From Caballeronia terrestris (GTDB taxonomy: Bacteria; Pseudomonadota; Gammaproteobacteria; Burkholderiales; Burkholderiaceae): 64,000 bases of DNA. The notes beneath the pieces are model-generated. The model saw only the letters and a program-made list of their open reading frames with translations. It had not been told where the DNA came from and ran no database searches. The stretch covers positions 1 through 64,000 of the forward strand of contig NZ_FCOL02000026.1 of NCBI RefSeq assembly GCF_001544515.1. The letters run 5' to 3'. Shown here piece after piece: positions 46,497-56,203 of this stretch; positions within the stretch are counted from its first letter, which is position 1, and every line of letters starts with the position of its first letter. The position numbers were made by a program, and so were the translations under genes.

Positions 46497-48013
46497 TCAA
46501 GCCGTTCCATTCGATCGAATCGACGGCGACCGCCTCGCACAACTGGCGCCGCCGGCAAGTGCTGCGCGCGGGCGTCTCGACGATCGCGCTCGCGCTCGTC
46601 GCCCCGCGTCTCGCACACGCGAGTTCCGTGCTGGGCGTGCGCGTCTGGCCCGCGCGCGACTACACGCGCGTGACGATCGAATCCGATCAGCCGCTGCAGA
46701 ACAACCAGCAATTGCTGCAGGGACCGGACCGGCTCGTCGTCGACCTGAGCGGGCTCGATCTCGATCAGGAACTGAAGGATCTCGTCTCGAAGATCACGCC
46801 GAACGATCCGCAGATTCAGGCCGTGCGCATCGGGCAATATCAGCCGCACGTCGTGCGCATGGTATTCGACCTGAAAGGCTCCGTGAAGCCGCAGGTTTTC
46901 ACTCTCACGCCGATCGGCAGCTACAAGTACCGGCTCGTGTTCGACCTGTATCCGGCCGTCGCCCCCGATCCGCTGATGGAACTGCTCGCCCAATCGGAGC
47001 GCAAGCAGGAAGCGTTCGACAAGACCAACCCGAATCCGAATCCGCCGCCCGCCACGTTGAGCGGCCCGGCGACGGCGCCCAAGCCGCTTGCGCAGGACAA
47101 CTCCGACGACTTCTTCCAGAAGTACGCGGACAGCACCGATCTGCCGCGCGCGCCGGTCGCGTCCATCCCGCCGATGCCGGCGCCCGCGCCACGGCCGACG
47201 GTGAAACCCGCCGTGCCGCTCGCGCCGCCGCTCGCGAAAAGAGAGGACGACGACGACAACTACGCGTTCTCCGCGCCCAAGTCGAACAGCAAGCCGGGCA
47301 CGACGCGCCTGCTCACCGTCGCGATCGATCCGGGCCACGGCGGCGAGGACCCCGGCGCGATCGGCGGCAACGGGACGTACGAGAAGCACATCGCGCTCGA
47401 CATCGCGAAGAAACTGCGCGCGAAGATCGACTCCCAGCCGAACATGCGCGCGATGATGACCCGCGACGCCGACTTCTTCGTGCCGCTCAACGTACGCGTG
47501 CAGAAGGCGCGGCGCGTCGGCGCGGACCTCTTCGTCTCGATCCACGCGGACGCTTTCACCACGCCCGACGCGCGCGGCTCGTCGGTGTTCGCGCTGTCCG
47601 ACCACGGCGCGTCGAGCGCGGCCGCGCGCTGGCTCGCGAACAAGGAAAACGAGTCGGATTCGATCGGCGGGATCAACGTGCGCACGCAGGATGTCAGCGT
47701 GAACCGCGCACTTTTCGACATGTCGACGACCGCGCAGATCCGCGATTCGATGCGCTACGGCAATTTCGTGCTGAACGAGATCGGCGGGATCAACAAGTTG
47801 CACAAGGGATCGGTGGAACAGGCCGGGTTCGCCGTGCTGAAGGCGCCCGACATTCCGTCGATCCTCGTCGAGACCGCGTTCATCAGCAACCCGGACGAGG
47901 AATCGCGCCTGAACGACGACGCCTATCGCGACAAGATGGCGAACGCGATCATGAAAGGCATCAAGCGCTATTTCGCGGCGAATCCGCCGCTCGCGAAGAA
48001 CCGGATGACGTGA
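46478..48013 (+). CDS. amiC: N-acetylmuramoyl-L-alanine amidase, AmiC-like, Tat-exported
   Basis: Periplasmic zinc hydrolase that cleaves septal peptidoglycan for daughter-cell separation. 511 residues: a twin-arginine signal (NWRRRQVLRAGVSTIALALV, about 22-42), an AMIN domain (about 50-165), a long Pro/Ala-rich linker (about 175-275), and an Amidase_3 domain with zinc ligands in DPGHGGEDPGAIG, the Glu of YEKHIALD, SIHADA and the catalytic Glu of LVETAFISN. The regulatory helix typical of AmiC, which must be displaced by NlpD-type activators, appears present between the HxD and VETAF motifs. It is in an operon with tsaE. Confidence 0.93.
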   Translation: MSRKMLIKPFHSIESTATASHNWRRRQVLRAGVSTIALALVAPRLAHASSVLGVRVWPARDYTRVTIESDQPLQNNQQLLQGPDRLVVDLSGLDLDQELKDLVSKITPNDPQIQAVRIGQYQPHVVRMVFDLKGSVKPQVFTLTPIGSYKYRLVFDLYPAVAPDPLMELLAQSERKQEAFDKTNPNPNPPPATLSGPATAPKPLAQDNSDDFFQKYADSTDLPRAPVASIPPMPAPAPRPTVKPAVPLAPPLAKREDDDDNYAFSAPKSNSKPGTTRLLTVAIDPGHGGEDPGAIGGNGTYEKHIALDIAKKLRAKIDSQPNMRAMMTRDADFFVPLNVRVQKARRVGADLFVSIHADAFTTPDARGSSVFALSDHGASSAAARWLANKENESDSIGGINVRTQDVSVNRALFDMSTTAQIRDSMRYGNFVLNEIGGINKLHKGSVEQAGFAVLKAPDIPSILVETAFISNPDEESRLNDDAYRDKMANAIMKGIKRYFAANPPLAKNRMT

Positions 48014-48025
48014 AGCTGAAGCGTT

Positions 48026-48907
48026 CTAGCGCGCCGCCGCCAGCCGCTCGACGATCCACCCGCCGAACACGTTCACGGCGAGTCCGGCCATCACGAGCGC
48101 GGCGCCGGCGATCTGCATCGGCGTGAGCGCCTCGTCGAGCAGCAGCGCCGCCGACGCCAGTCCGATGATCGGCACCAGCAGCGAAAAAGGCGCCACCTGG
48201 TTCGCCGGGTAGCGCGCCAGCAGCTTGCCCCACAGGCTGTAGCCGATCAGCGTCGCGACGAACGCCAGATAGGCGATCGCGAAAATCGAGAGCATCGGAA
48301 TGGAACGCAGGCTCGACTCGATCTTCTCGGGGCCCTCGAAAATCCACGACAGCGCGAAAAACGGCAGCGGCGGAATCAGGCTCCCCCACACGACGAGCGA
48401 CACCAGATCGACCTTGCCCATGCGCTTTGTCACGACATTGCCGAGCGCCCACATCGCGGCGGCGACGAGCGTGAACATGAAGCCGGCTAAGGTCATCGCG
48501 TGGCCACCCTGCATGCCGATCAGTGCGAGCCCGCACGCGGCGATCACGAGACCGGCGAGGTTCGAAGCCCGGACGCGTTCGTGCAGCAATATCGCGGCGA
48601 AGATCATCGTGAAGAACGCCTGCGCTTGCAGGACGAGCGACGCCAGACCGGCGGGCATCCCGACATACATCGCGTAGAAGAGAAAGGCGAACTGGCCGAG
48701 CGAAATCGACAGACCGTAGGCCAGCAGCCAGAAGAGCGGCACATTCGGGCGCTTGACGAAGAGCACCGCCGGGATCGCGGCGAGTGTGAAGCGCAGCGCG
48801 CCGAGGAGCATCGGCGGAACACCGTGCAGACCGACCTTGATCACGACGAAATTCACGCCCCAGGCGAGAATCACGACTAAAGCAAGCAGCAAATCCCTGG
48901 GCGACAT
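48026..48907 (-). CDS. EamA/DMT superfamily transporter
   Basis: 293-residue inner-membrane exporter with ten predicted helices in two EamA halves; typical stretches are LILAWGVNFVVIKVGLHG-like VVILAWGVNFVVIKVGLHG and AYLAFVATLIGYSLWGKLLARYP. Related EamA proteins (RhtA, YdcZ, EamA) export amino acids or metabolites, but the cargo here is not evident. It is convergent with the amidase, with a 12-base gap. Confidence 0.9.
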   Translation of the reverse strand: MSPRDLLLALVVILAWGVNFVVIKVGLHGVPPMLLGALRFTLAAIPAVLFVKRPNVPLFWLLAYGLSISLGQFAFLFYAMYVGMPAGLASLVLQAQAFFTMIFAAILLHERVRASNLAGLVIAACGLALIGMQGGHAMTLAGFMFTLVAAAMWALGNVVTKRMGKVDLVSLVVWGSLIPPLPFFALSWIFEGPEKIESSLRSIPMLSIFAIAYLAFVATLIGYSLWGKLLARYPANQVAPFSLLVPIIGLASAALLLDEALTPMQIAGAALVMAGLAVNVFGGWIVERLAAAR

Positions 48908-49024
48908 CGCCGGCTCCGTTTCTTAGGCTTTTGCGGAAACGGCAGTTTAACGGAGGTCTTTGCAGCCGGCTTGTCTGAAACTGCGCCGACGCCCGCTCAA
49001 GGCGGACGTCCGCGCGGGCCTTGC

Positions 49025-49294
49025 TTACTTGCTCTGGCCGTTCTCCGTCCCAGCGGCGCCGCCAGCGGTGGTCTGATCAGGCGTCTTCTTGCCCGTCGAC
49101 GACGTATGGCTACTCGTGTGGTGCTTCTTCGACTTGTGCTTCGAGGTCATGCCAGTAGCCGAGTCGTCCTGCGACGGGCCGGCGGTCGGCGCGGCCGTCG
49201 CGTTCGACGAGTTGCCCGACGAGGTCTGCGCCATCGCGCCGGTAGCTGCAAAAAGGCCAGCGGTCAAAGCGATCAAAAGCGTGTTCTTTCTCAT
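49025..49294 (-). CDS. Small exported Lys/His/Ser-rich protein
   Basis: 89 residues from ATG 49294, preceded by AAAGGAG. A signal peptide (MRKNTLLIALTAGLFAATGAMAQ, split here only by its cleavage after AMA) leads to a low-complexity mature part: Ser/Thr/Asn-rich, then KHKSKKHHTSSHTSS and a Gly/Thr tail. It parallels the protein at 6436-6654 in size, signal and a Lys/His core. A longer frame to 49465 has no support. Function unknown; metal or acid buffering is only a compositional guess. Confidence 0.75.
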   Translation of the reverse strand: MRKNTLLIALTAGLFAATGAMAQTSSGNSSNATAAPTAGPSQDDSATGMTSKHKSKKHHTSSHTSSTGKKTPDQTTAGGAAGTENGQSK

Positions 49295-49448
49295 TTCGAA
49301 ACTCCTTTCAAGTTGCTCAACGATGCTGCAAGCGGTAGAGAAAAAGCGGCAATAACGCGAATCGAACAGCGTGAACGGCACGGACGCTGCGCCCGCCGGA
49401 ACCGACCAGTAGAATCGGTCATTCCAGGACTCGAACGCGGCGGACCCC

Positions 49449-50348
49449 ATGTCTTTGACCATCAACGTGCTTCTGAAGCCTCATCAACACGACGTCGGCG
49501 GGCTCACGGTGCGGCGCGTGCTGCCGGCGCTCGCCGTGCGGACCGTCGGTCCGTTCATCTTTTTCGACCACATCGGACCCGCAACGCTCGTGCCCGGCGC
49601 GGGCCTAGACGTGCGTCCGCACCCGCACATCGGCTTGGCAACCGTCACCTATCTCTTCGACGGCGCGATCATGCATCGCGACAGCGTCGGCTCCGTGCAG
49701 AAAATCGTCCCCGGCGACGTCAACTGGATGACTGCCGGCCGCGGCATCGTCCATTCGGAGCGCACGCCCGATAAGGAGCGCGCGTCCGGCCAGTCGATGC
49801 ACGGCATCCAGACGTGGGTCGCGCTGCCCGTCGCCGACGAGGAGGTCGAGCCGTCGTTCGAGCATCATCCGGGCGCGACGCTGCCGCAGATCGAACGCGA
49901 CGGCGTCACGCTGCGCGTGATCGCCGGCAGCGCGTTCGGCGAGACGGCGCCGACCACCACGTTCTGCCCGACGCTCTATGTCGCCGCGCATTTCGGCGCC
50001 GACGCGGAAATCACGCTCGACACCGAGCACGAGGAGCGCGGCGTGTATCTCGTCGAAGGCGATCTGACGATCGACGGCGTGCCGCTTCCCGGCCAGCAGA
50101 TGGCGGTGCTGACGCCGGGCGTCGCGGCGACGCTCGCGAGCGCGAACGGCGCGATCGCGATGCTGCTCGGCGGCGCGGCGCTCGACGGGAAACGCTTCAT
50201 CGAATGGAATTTCGTGTCGAGTTCGCGGGAGAAGATCGAGGCGGCGAGGCTCGCGTGGAGCGAGCAGCGCATGGGCCATGTGCCCGGCGAAACCGAATTC
50301 ATCCCGCTGCCGCCGCCGCGCCGCGAGGACAAGGCGCCAGAGGCGTAG
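49449..50348 (+). CDS. Pirin family protein
   Basis: 299-residue bicupin. The N-terminal cupin has the metal/quercetinase motif HPHIGLATVTYLFDGAI, with GDVNWMTAGRGIVHSE supplying further His and Glu ligands, and the C-terminal cupin is present (GVYLVEGDLTIDG). Bacterial pirins can be quercetin dioxygenases or interact with central metabolism enzymes; the role here is open. It diverges from the Lys/His-rich gene and precedes a thioredoxin-TPR gene by 88 bases. Confidence 0.9.
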   Translation: MSLTINVLLKPHQHDVGGLTVRRVLPALAVRTVGPFIFFDHIGPATLVPGAGLDVRPHPHIGLATVTYLFDGAIMHRDSVGSVQKIVPGDVNWMTAGRGIVHSERTPDKERASGQSMHGIQTWVALPVADEEVEPSFEHHPGATLPQIERDGVTLRVIAGSAFGETAPTTTFCPTLYVAAHFGADAEITLDTEHEERGVYLVEGDLTIDGVPLPGQQMAVLTPGVAATLASANGAIAMLLGGAALDGKRFIEWNFVSSSREKIEAARLAWSEQRMGHVPGETEFIPLPPPRREDKAPEA

Positions 50349-50436
50349 CCCGGGCGCGAGGGCATGAATATTGAGAAACGCGTGACACGCCCCCACATAG
50401 GCGTGAATCAATGCGCCAAGGATCAAGGAGAACATC

Positions 50437-51285
50437 ATGGATACGACCATCGCCACCTTTGAGAACGACGTCATCAACGCATCGATGCTCGCGCCGGTGC
50501 TTGTCGATTTCTGGGCCCCGTGGTGCGGCCCGTGCAAGACGCTCGGCCCGATGCTAGAGCGGCTGGAGGCCGAAGCCGCAGGCAAGTGGAAGCTCGTGAA
50601 GGTGAATGTCGATGAAAATCAGGAACTTGCGCAGCACTTTCAGGTGCGCAGCATTCCGCATGTGATCGCGTTCGCGGACGGCCAGGCCGTCGATCAGTTC
50701 ATCGGTGTGCTGTCGGAAGGCCAGTTGCGCGAGTTCCTCGACAAGCTCGTCCCCGACGGCGCCGACGCCGAGCGCCGCGCCGCGCATGCCGCGTGGGAAG
50801 CGGGCAACAAGGCCGAGGCGATCGATCTGCTCAAGACCGCGCTCGCGATCGACCCCGGTTTCGACGAAGCGCGGCTCGACCTGATCGGCTGGCTCCTGGC
50901 GGAACAGCGCATCGACGAGGCGCGCGAGGAAGACAAGCTGCTGTCGCCGAAGACGACGCAGGGCATCGACGCGCGCTACAACGCGCTGAAAACCGAGCTC
51001 GACGCCGCCGATGCCGCCGCCGACCTCCCTCCCGCCGACGCGCTGATCGACGCGGTCAACCAGAAGCCCGACGATCTCGAAGCGCGTTTCGCGCTGGCCA
51101 ACCGGCTGATCGCCGGGCGCGACTACGCGGGCGCGCTGGAGCATCTGCTGGCGATCGTCGTGCGCGACCGCAGCTTCATGGACGACGTCGGCCGCAAAAC
51201 GATGCTGTCAGTTTTCGAACTGGCCGCGCATCAGCCGGAAGTGGTTTCGCAATGGCGACGGAAATTGAGTGCGGCGATGAATTAA
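50437..51285 (+). CDS. Thioredoxin-TPR chaperone (CnoX/YbbN-like)
   Basis: 282-residue cytosolic protein: an N-terminal thioredoxin domain with FWAPWCGPCKTLGP (about residues 27-40) and C-terminal TPR-like repeats (about 110-280). In E. coli the homologue CnoX lacks an active CxxC; here CGPC is intact, so it may keep redox activity. Family members protect proteins from oxidation and work with GroEL. AAGGAG precedes the ATG. It ends in a strong bidirectional terminator. Confidence 0.92.
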   Translation: MDTTIATFENDVINASMLAPVLVDFWAPWCGPCKTLGPMLERLEAEAAGKWKLVKVNVDENQELAQHFQVRSIPHVIAFADGQAVDQFIGVLSEGQLREFLDKLVPDGADAERRAAHAAWEAGNKAEAIDLLKTALAIDPGFDEARLDLIGWLLAEQRIDEAREEDKLLSPKTTQGIDARYNALKTELDAADAAADLPPADALIDAVNQKPDDLEARFALANRLIAGRDYAGALEHLLAIVVRDRSFMDDVGRKTMLSVFELAAHQPEVVSQWRRKLSAAMN

Positions 51286-51325
51286 CAGTCGCCTTTCAAA
51301 TCGATTAATCGATGCTTTTAGAATT

Positions 51326-51361
51326 AAAAACGGCCGGCTTTAAAAAGCCGGCCGTTTTTTT
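51326..51361. terminator. Bidirectional Rho-independent terminator between trx-TPR and tcdA
   Basis: AAAAACGGCCGGCTT (51326-51340), TAAA loop, AAGCCGGCCGTTTTT (51345-51359), a perfect 15-bp stem with A- and T-runs. Confidence 0.93.
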
Positions 51362-51374
51362 GGAAGCGATTTCT

Positions 51375-52238
51375 TTAAGCCTTTTTCGCCAGATCGCGTA
51401 AAACGTACGCGACCGCGGCAAATCCGAAAGCCGCCGTCACGCACACACTCGATCCAAAACCCGCGCAGTTCAGTCCGACCGGTCCCGCGTAGCCCGGCGC
51501 CGTCTCCAGATGCTCGGCCTCCTCGCTGATATCGCAGGCCGGCGCTTCCGGGTAGATCAGAGGCTCATCCGAATACACGGCGCTCACCTTGAACTTCGAC
51601 TTCGGCCCGCGCGGAAAGCCGTGCACCTTGCGCAACTGGCCGCGCACCTTCGAGAGCAGCGGGTCCTGGATCGTCTGCGCGAGATCGTCGATGCGAATGC
51701 GCGTCGGGTCGAGCTGGCCGCCCGCGCCTCCCACCGTGATCAGCGGCTGGCGCCGCTCCACGCACCACGCGATCAGCGCGGTCTTGGTGCGCACGCTGTC
51801 GATCGCGTCGATCACGTAGTCGAAGCCGCCGCCAAGCACCGCGTCGAAGTTCGCCGGCTCCACGAAATCCTCGACCTGACGCACTTCGCACGCCGGATCG
51901 ATCAGGCGGATGCGCTCGGCCATCGCGTCGACTTTGGCCTTTCCGTAGTTGCCGTCGAGCGCGTGGATCTGCCGGTTCGTGTTGCTCTCCGCGACGTTGT
52001 CGAGGTCGATCAGCGTGATCGCGCCGACTGCGCTGCGCGCCAGCGCCTCGGCCGCCCACGAGCCCACGCCGCCGATGCCGATCACCGCGACGTGCGCACG
52101 TTCGAACGCGGCGAGCGCGGGTGCGCCATACAGCCGCGCGACGCCGCCGAAGCGCCGCGCGCGATCGGCTTCTGCGTCTCTGTGTCGAGCAGACTCGGGC
52201 GATGCGGAGTTAATATTGGAATCAGATGTGGCGGTCAT
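51375..52238 (-). CDS. tcdA: tRNA threonylcarbamoyladenosine dehydratase (TcdA/CsdL)
   Basis: E1-like enzyme that cyclises t6A to ct6A in tRNA. The 287-residue protein has GIGGVGSWAAEALARS (ATP-binding, about residue 53), DLDNVAESNTNRQIHAL, VIDAIDSVRTK and the C-terminal PLIYPEAP region. The window thus contains two t6A-pathway genes (tsaE and this), though in separate places. It diverges from pdxH by about 220 bases. Confidence 0.93.
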   Translation of the reverse strand: MTATSDSNINSASPESARHRDAEADRARRFGGVARLYGAPALAAFERAHVAVIGIGGVGSWAAEALARSAVGAITLIDLDNVAESNTNRQIHALDGNYGKAKVDAMAERIRLIDPACEVRQVEDFVEPANFDAVLGGGFDYVIDAIDSVRTKTALIAWCVERRQPLITVGGAGGQLDPTRIRIDDLAQTIQDPLLSKVRGQLRKVHGFPRGPKSKFKVSAVYSDEPLIYPEAPACDISEEAEHLETAPGYAGPVGLNCAGFGSSVCVTAAFGFAAVAYVLRDLAKKA

Positions 52239-52461
52239 AGTGCTCGAAGATGGAAACGCGTTCCTGAAACATACTTGAACGAACGATGCTCAATGACAAC
52301 GATAGCGAGCATTGTCTGCAGGATTTCATTGGATTGCGTATTCTGCCTTATCGGTCAATTATCGTTCGATGCGCGGGCGATCATGAAACCGTGACCCTGA
52401 TCAAAAGCACGAACGACTGCCCTTGGATATACTGGTGCGACTGTAGCGTTCGCTTAAAAAA

Positions 52462-53103
52462 ATGACGACTCTCGCCGATCTCCGTAAGAGTTATACCCTC
52501 GGCTCGCTCGACGTAGCCGATGTCGATTCGAACCCGGTTCGCCAGTTCGAAACGTGGTTCGCGCAAGCGCTCGATGCGAAGCTGCCCGAACCGAATGCCA
52601 TGACGCTCGCCACCGTCGATACGCGCGGCCGCCCCTCGGCGCGCATCGTCCTGATCAAGGGCGCCGACGAACGCGGGTTCGTCTTCTTCACCAATTACGA
52701 GAGCCGCAAGGGTCGCGAACTCGCCGACAATCCTGCTGCGAGCCTGCTGTTTCACTGGATCGAACTCGAACGCCAGGTGCGTATCGAGGGCTCCGTCGTC
52801 AAGACGAGCGCCGAAGAGAGCGACGCGTACTACGTGTCGCGGCCGCTCGGATCGCGCATCGGCGCGTGGGCGTCGGAGCAGAGTCAGGTGCTTGAAAGCC
52901 GCGCGGCGCTCGAAGCCCGCGAGCGCGAACTGATCGCGCAATACGGCGACCACCCGCCGCGCCCCCCGCACTGGGGCGGCTACCGGCTCGTACCTGACAC
53001 CATCGAATTCTGGCAAGGCCGTCCTTCACGGCTGCACGACCGTATCGTGTACACGCGCGAAAGCGCGGGCGGCGAATGGAGCATCGTCCGGCTCGCGCCT
53101 TGA
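52462..53103 (+). CDS. pdxH: Pyridoxine/pyridoxamine 5'-phosphate oxidase
   Basis: FMN enzyme that makes pyridoxal phosphate. The 213-residue protein has the family order: LRKSYTLGSLD, NAMTLATVDTRGRPSARIVLIKG, FFTNYESRKGREL, SRPLGSRIGAWASEQS and HWGGYRLVPDTIEFWQGRPSRLHDR with the C-terminal catalytic RLAP. It is monocistronic, followed by a 170-base gap and cfa. Confidence 0.96.
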   Translation: MTTLADLRKSYTLGSLDVADVDSNPVRQFETWFAQALDAKLPEPNAMTLATVDTRGRPSARIVLIKGADERGFVFFTNYESRKGRELADNPAASLLFHWIELERQVRIEGSVVKTSAEESDAYYVSRPLGSRIGAWASEQSQVLESRAALEARERELIAQYGDHPPRPPHWGGYRLVPDTIEFWQGRPSRLHDRIVYTRESAGGEWSIVRLAP

Positions 53104-53276
53104 CGACGCTTTGCCCCGCGTAGAACGCGGACCATGAAGTGGCATGCGCGCGCCGGCCTCGGGCGGTTGGAGCGCGCGTGTCCGGTTGACCACATGGAGC
53201 GTGTGAAAGCAGCGCCGCAGGACGAACATGAAATGCGAGCCTTCCCTTAATTTCATCTAAGCGCGGAGAAACAAGC

Positions 53277-54491
53277 ATGTTCTGGGAGAAGAAGCTGACG
53301 CAGTGGGTGCAGGACGTTCGGGACCGGGCGAACCTTCCGGCGCGTCTTGTGCTGTGGGACGGCCAGCAGCACGACTTCGGCATTTTCGCCGCGCCGCAAG
53401 TCACGCTGCACGTGAGAAGCGCGACCGCGCTGCCCTATCTGCTGGAACCCAGTCTCGACAACCTCGGTGAGGCCTACATCAAGGGCAAGATCGACATCGA
53501 AGGCAAGCTGTCGGACATCATCAACATCGGTTATTCGCTCGCCAAGAGCACCGTCACCAACGCGAGCAAGCTCGCCCGCGTGCGACGCTACTTCCACCAC
53601 TCGAAGGCGTCGGACAGGAAGGCAATCCAGTATCACTACGACGTGTCCAACGAGTTCTACGAGTTGTGGCTCGACCGGAACATGCTCTATTCATGCGCGT
53701 ATTTCGAAAACGGCGACGAAGACCTCGACACCGCGCAGCTCAAGAAAATCGACCACATTCTCACGAAGATCCAGTTGCAGCCGGGCCAGCGCCTGCTTGA
53801 TATCGGCTGCGGCTGGGGCGCGCTCGTGATCCGCGCGGCGCAGAAGTTCGGTGCGAAGTGCGTCGGCGTGACGCTCTCCCAAAACCAGTTCGATCTCGCG
53901 ACCCGACGCGTGATGGACGCCGGCCTCGAAGGCCAGGTCGAGATCCGCCTGCAGGATTATCGCGACGTCGACGGCACGTTCGACCGCATCACGAGCGTCG
54001 GTATGTTCGAGCACGTCGGGCGCAAGAATCTGCCGGTGTACTTCGGCAAGATCCGCGATCTGCTGACCGACGACGGCATCGCGATGAACCACGGCATCAC
54101 GTCCACCGATGCCGACAGCGGCGAAACCGCTTACGGCGCCGGCGAATTCATCGACCGCTACGTGTTTCCGGACGGCGAACTGCCGCACATCGGCCTTGCA
54201 CTCGAATCGCTGCAGCGCGGGGGGCTGGAAGCGGTCGACGTCGAGAGCTTGCGGCGGCATTACGCACGCACGCTCGGCTGCTGGGCGGAGCGTTTCGAGG
54301 CGAACGCGGGCGAAGCGAAGCAACTCGTCGACGATGAAAAATTCCGAATCTGGCGGGTGTATCTCGCGGGCTGCGCATATGCGTTCGAGAACGACGACGT
54401 ATCGATCTACCAGATCGTGTGTCGAAAGGCGGGACGCAGCGCGCAGACGCTGCCGTGGTCGCGCCGCTATATGTACGAGAAGGCGCTCTGA
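53277..54491 (+). CDS. cfa: Cyclopropane-fatty-acyl-phospholipid synthase family methyltransferase
   Basis: SAM-dependent enzyme that converts membrane unsaturated fatty acids to cyclopropane acids. 404 residues: an N-terminal lipid-binding part (NLGEAYIKGKIDIEGKL), then QYHYDVSNEFYELWLDRNMLYSCAYF and the SAM site LLDIGCGWGALVIRAAQKFG, with TSVGMFEHVG and ESLRRHYARTLGCW later. GGAG precedes the ATG. The DUF72 gene overlaps its 3' end by 73 bases. Confidence 0.92.
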   Translation: MFWEKKLTQWVQDVRDRANLPARLVLWDGQQHDFGIFAAPQVTLHVRSATALPYLLEPSLDNLGEAYIKGKIDIEGKLSDIINIGYSLAKSTVTNASKLARVRRYFHHSKASDRKAIQYHYDVSNEFYELWLDRNMLYSCAYFENGDEDLDTAQLKKIDHILTKIQLQPGQRLLDIGCGWGALVIRAAQKFGAKCVGVTLSQNQFDLATRRVMDAGLEGQVEIRLQDYRDVDGTFDRITSVGMFEHVGRKNLPVYFGKIRDLLTDDGIAMNHGITSTDADSGETAYGAGEFIDRYVFPDGELPHIGLALESLQRGGLEAVDVESLRRHYARTLGCWAERFEANAGEAKQLVDDEKFRIWRVYLAGCAYAFENDDVSIYQIVCRKAGRSAQTLPWSRRYMYEKAL

Positions 54492-55525
54492 ACGCGACGG
54501 TTCCAGGGCTTTTCCCCGACGATGACGACCTGTTCGGCGCGTCTGCATTGCCTTCGCCGAAAAACCCGCGCGGCGTGCTGCCCGCGCCCGTCGCGCCCGA
54601 ACTCGCCGCCCTCGCGCAACGCCTGCCCGCCGCCGTTCATCTCGGGACATCGACGTGGTCGTTTCCGGGGTGGCGCGGCATCGTCTACGGCGACGATTAT
54701 CCGAACGCCAAACTCTCCCGCGACGGCCTGAACGCCTACGGCGCGCATCCGCTGTTGCGCAGCGTCTCGATCGACCGCTCGTTCTACGCGCCGCTCCCGC
54801 TCGCCGACTACGCGCGCTACGCGGCACAGGTGCCCGCGCATTTCCGCTTCATCGTGAAGGCGCCGGCCACCGTGACGGATGCCGTCGTGCGCGGCGAGCG
54901 CGGCATTCCGGCCGGTGACAACCCGGCGTTCCTGAACGCGCGGATCGCCATCGACGAATTCGTGCGGCCGTGCATCGACGGCCTCGGCGCGAAAGCGGGC
55001 GCGCTCGTATTCCAGTTCTCGCCGCTGCCGGACGCTCTGATCGTCGAGCCGTCGAGGTTCATCGACCGGCTCGCGGAATTCCTGCGCGCGCTGCCGCCGC
55101 TCGAAGGCGAAACCTGCTACGCGGTCGAATTGCGCGACGCCGTGATGCTCACGCCGCGCTTCATCCGCGTGCTGCGTGATGCGAAAGTGCGCTACTGCAT
55201 CGGTGTGCATGCGCGGATGCCGGCGATCGAACGGCAGGCGAAGGCGCTCGCGCTGCTGGACGAAAACGGCCTCGGACCACTGATCGTGCGCTGGAGCCTG
55301 CACAGCGGCTTCAAGTACGAGCAGGCGAAGGCGAAGTACGAGCCCTTCGACAAACTCGTCGACGAAGATCCCGACACGCGGCAAGCGCTGGCCGAACTGG
55401 CCGCGCGCTACGTGTTCGCGGGTCAGCCGGTGGTGATCGCGGTGAACAACAAGGCGGAAGGCTCGGCGCCGCTCACCTGCTTCGAACTCGCGCGCGAGAT
55501 CGCGGCGGCGTGCGAGCGGAACTGA
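54419..55525 (+). CDS. DUF72 domain protein (YecE-like)
   Basis: Up to 368 residues of unknown function. The DUF72 TIM-barrel domain begins near residue 72 (VHLGTSTWSFPGWRG) and runs to the end, with FRFIVKAPATVTD, LVFQFSPLPD and YAVELRDAVM. The start is uncertain: the frame opens with GTG 54419 inside cfa, and the ribosome site is weak; GTG 54455 or a non-ATG start nearer 54488 are possible. The overlap implies coupling to cfa. No enzymatic activity is established for the family. Confidence 0.82.
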   Translation: MSKGGTQRADAAVVAPLYVREGALNATVPGLFPDDDDLFGASALPSPKNPRGVLPAPVAPELAALAQRLPAAVHLGTSTWSFPGWRGIVYGDDYPNAKLSRDGLNAYGAHPLLRSVSIDRSFYAPLPLADYARYAAQVPAHFRFIVKAPATVTDAVVRGERGIPAGDNPAFLNARIAIDEFVRPCIDGLGAKAGALVFQFSPLPDALIVEPSRFIDRLAEFLRALPPLEGETCYAVELRDAVMLTPRFIRVLRDAKVRYCIGVHARMPAIERQAKALALLDENGLGPLIVRWSLHSGFKYEQAKAKYEPFDKLVDEDPDTRQALAELAARYVFAGQPVVIAVNNKAEGSAPLTCFELAREIAAACERN

Positions 55526-55690
55526 AAACTGCGCCGTTTTTCGTTACATCGACTCGGGCAAGAGCGAACTTTAATGAGACGATTCCGCTAGAATCGAAAC
55601 AATTCGCCCATTTTTAAATGACTTCAGCACAGTCCTTCCGACTCATGCGCGACGCGCGGCCGGTCCGGTAGCACACGACACACTCGCCCG

Positions 55691-56203
55691 ATGAAACGCG
55701 CCAAATTCCCGAATTTCGATCCTGCCGCCTTTCGCGGCGCGTTGAGCCAGTTCGCTACCGGCGTGACCGTCATCACGACGCGCGCGGCGTCCGGCCAGTT
55801 GATCGGCATCACTGCCAGTTCCTTCAATTCGGTCTCGCTCAATCCGCCGCTCGTCTTGTGGAGCCTCGCGACCAAATCGGCGTCCATGCCGGTGTTTCAG
55901 GCGAACAGCCACTACGTGGTGAACGTGCTGGCGGCGTCGCAGATCGACTTGTGCAAGCGCTTCGCGACGGTCAAGGGCGACCGCTTTGCCGGCGTTTCGC
56001 ACGCAGCGGGCGACACCGGCATGCCCGTGCTCGACGGCGCCCTCGCGTGGTTCGAATGCCACAACCGCAGCCGCTATCAGGAAGGCGACCACGTGATTTT
56101 CGTCGGCGAGGTGGAGCGCTGCGGCGTGCACGAGGACGCCGCTAGCATCGCGCCGCTCGTGTTTCACTCGGGCGCGTTCCACACGCTGCGATCGGTCGAA
56201 TAA
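55691..56203 (+). CDS. Flavin reductase family protein
   Basis: 170-residue FMN-binding split-barrel protein, likely reducing flavin with NAD(P)H for a monooxygenase partner or acting alone. Family blocks: FRGALSQFATGVTVITTR, LIGITASSFNSVSLNPPLV, HYVVNVLAASQIDLC, and a C-terminal FVGEVERC...PLVFHSGAFHTL. No monooxygenase gene is adjacent. It is convergent with the Lrp-type gene with no gap between stop codons. Confidence 0.88.
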   Translation: MKRAKFPNFDPAAFRGALSQFATGVTVITTRAASGQLIGITASSFNSVSLNPPLVLWSLATKSASMPVFQANSHYVVNVLAASQIDLCKRFATVKGDRFAGVSHAAGDTGMPVLDGALAWFECHNRSRYQEGDHVIFVGEVERCGVHEDAASIAPLVFHSGAFHTLRSVE

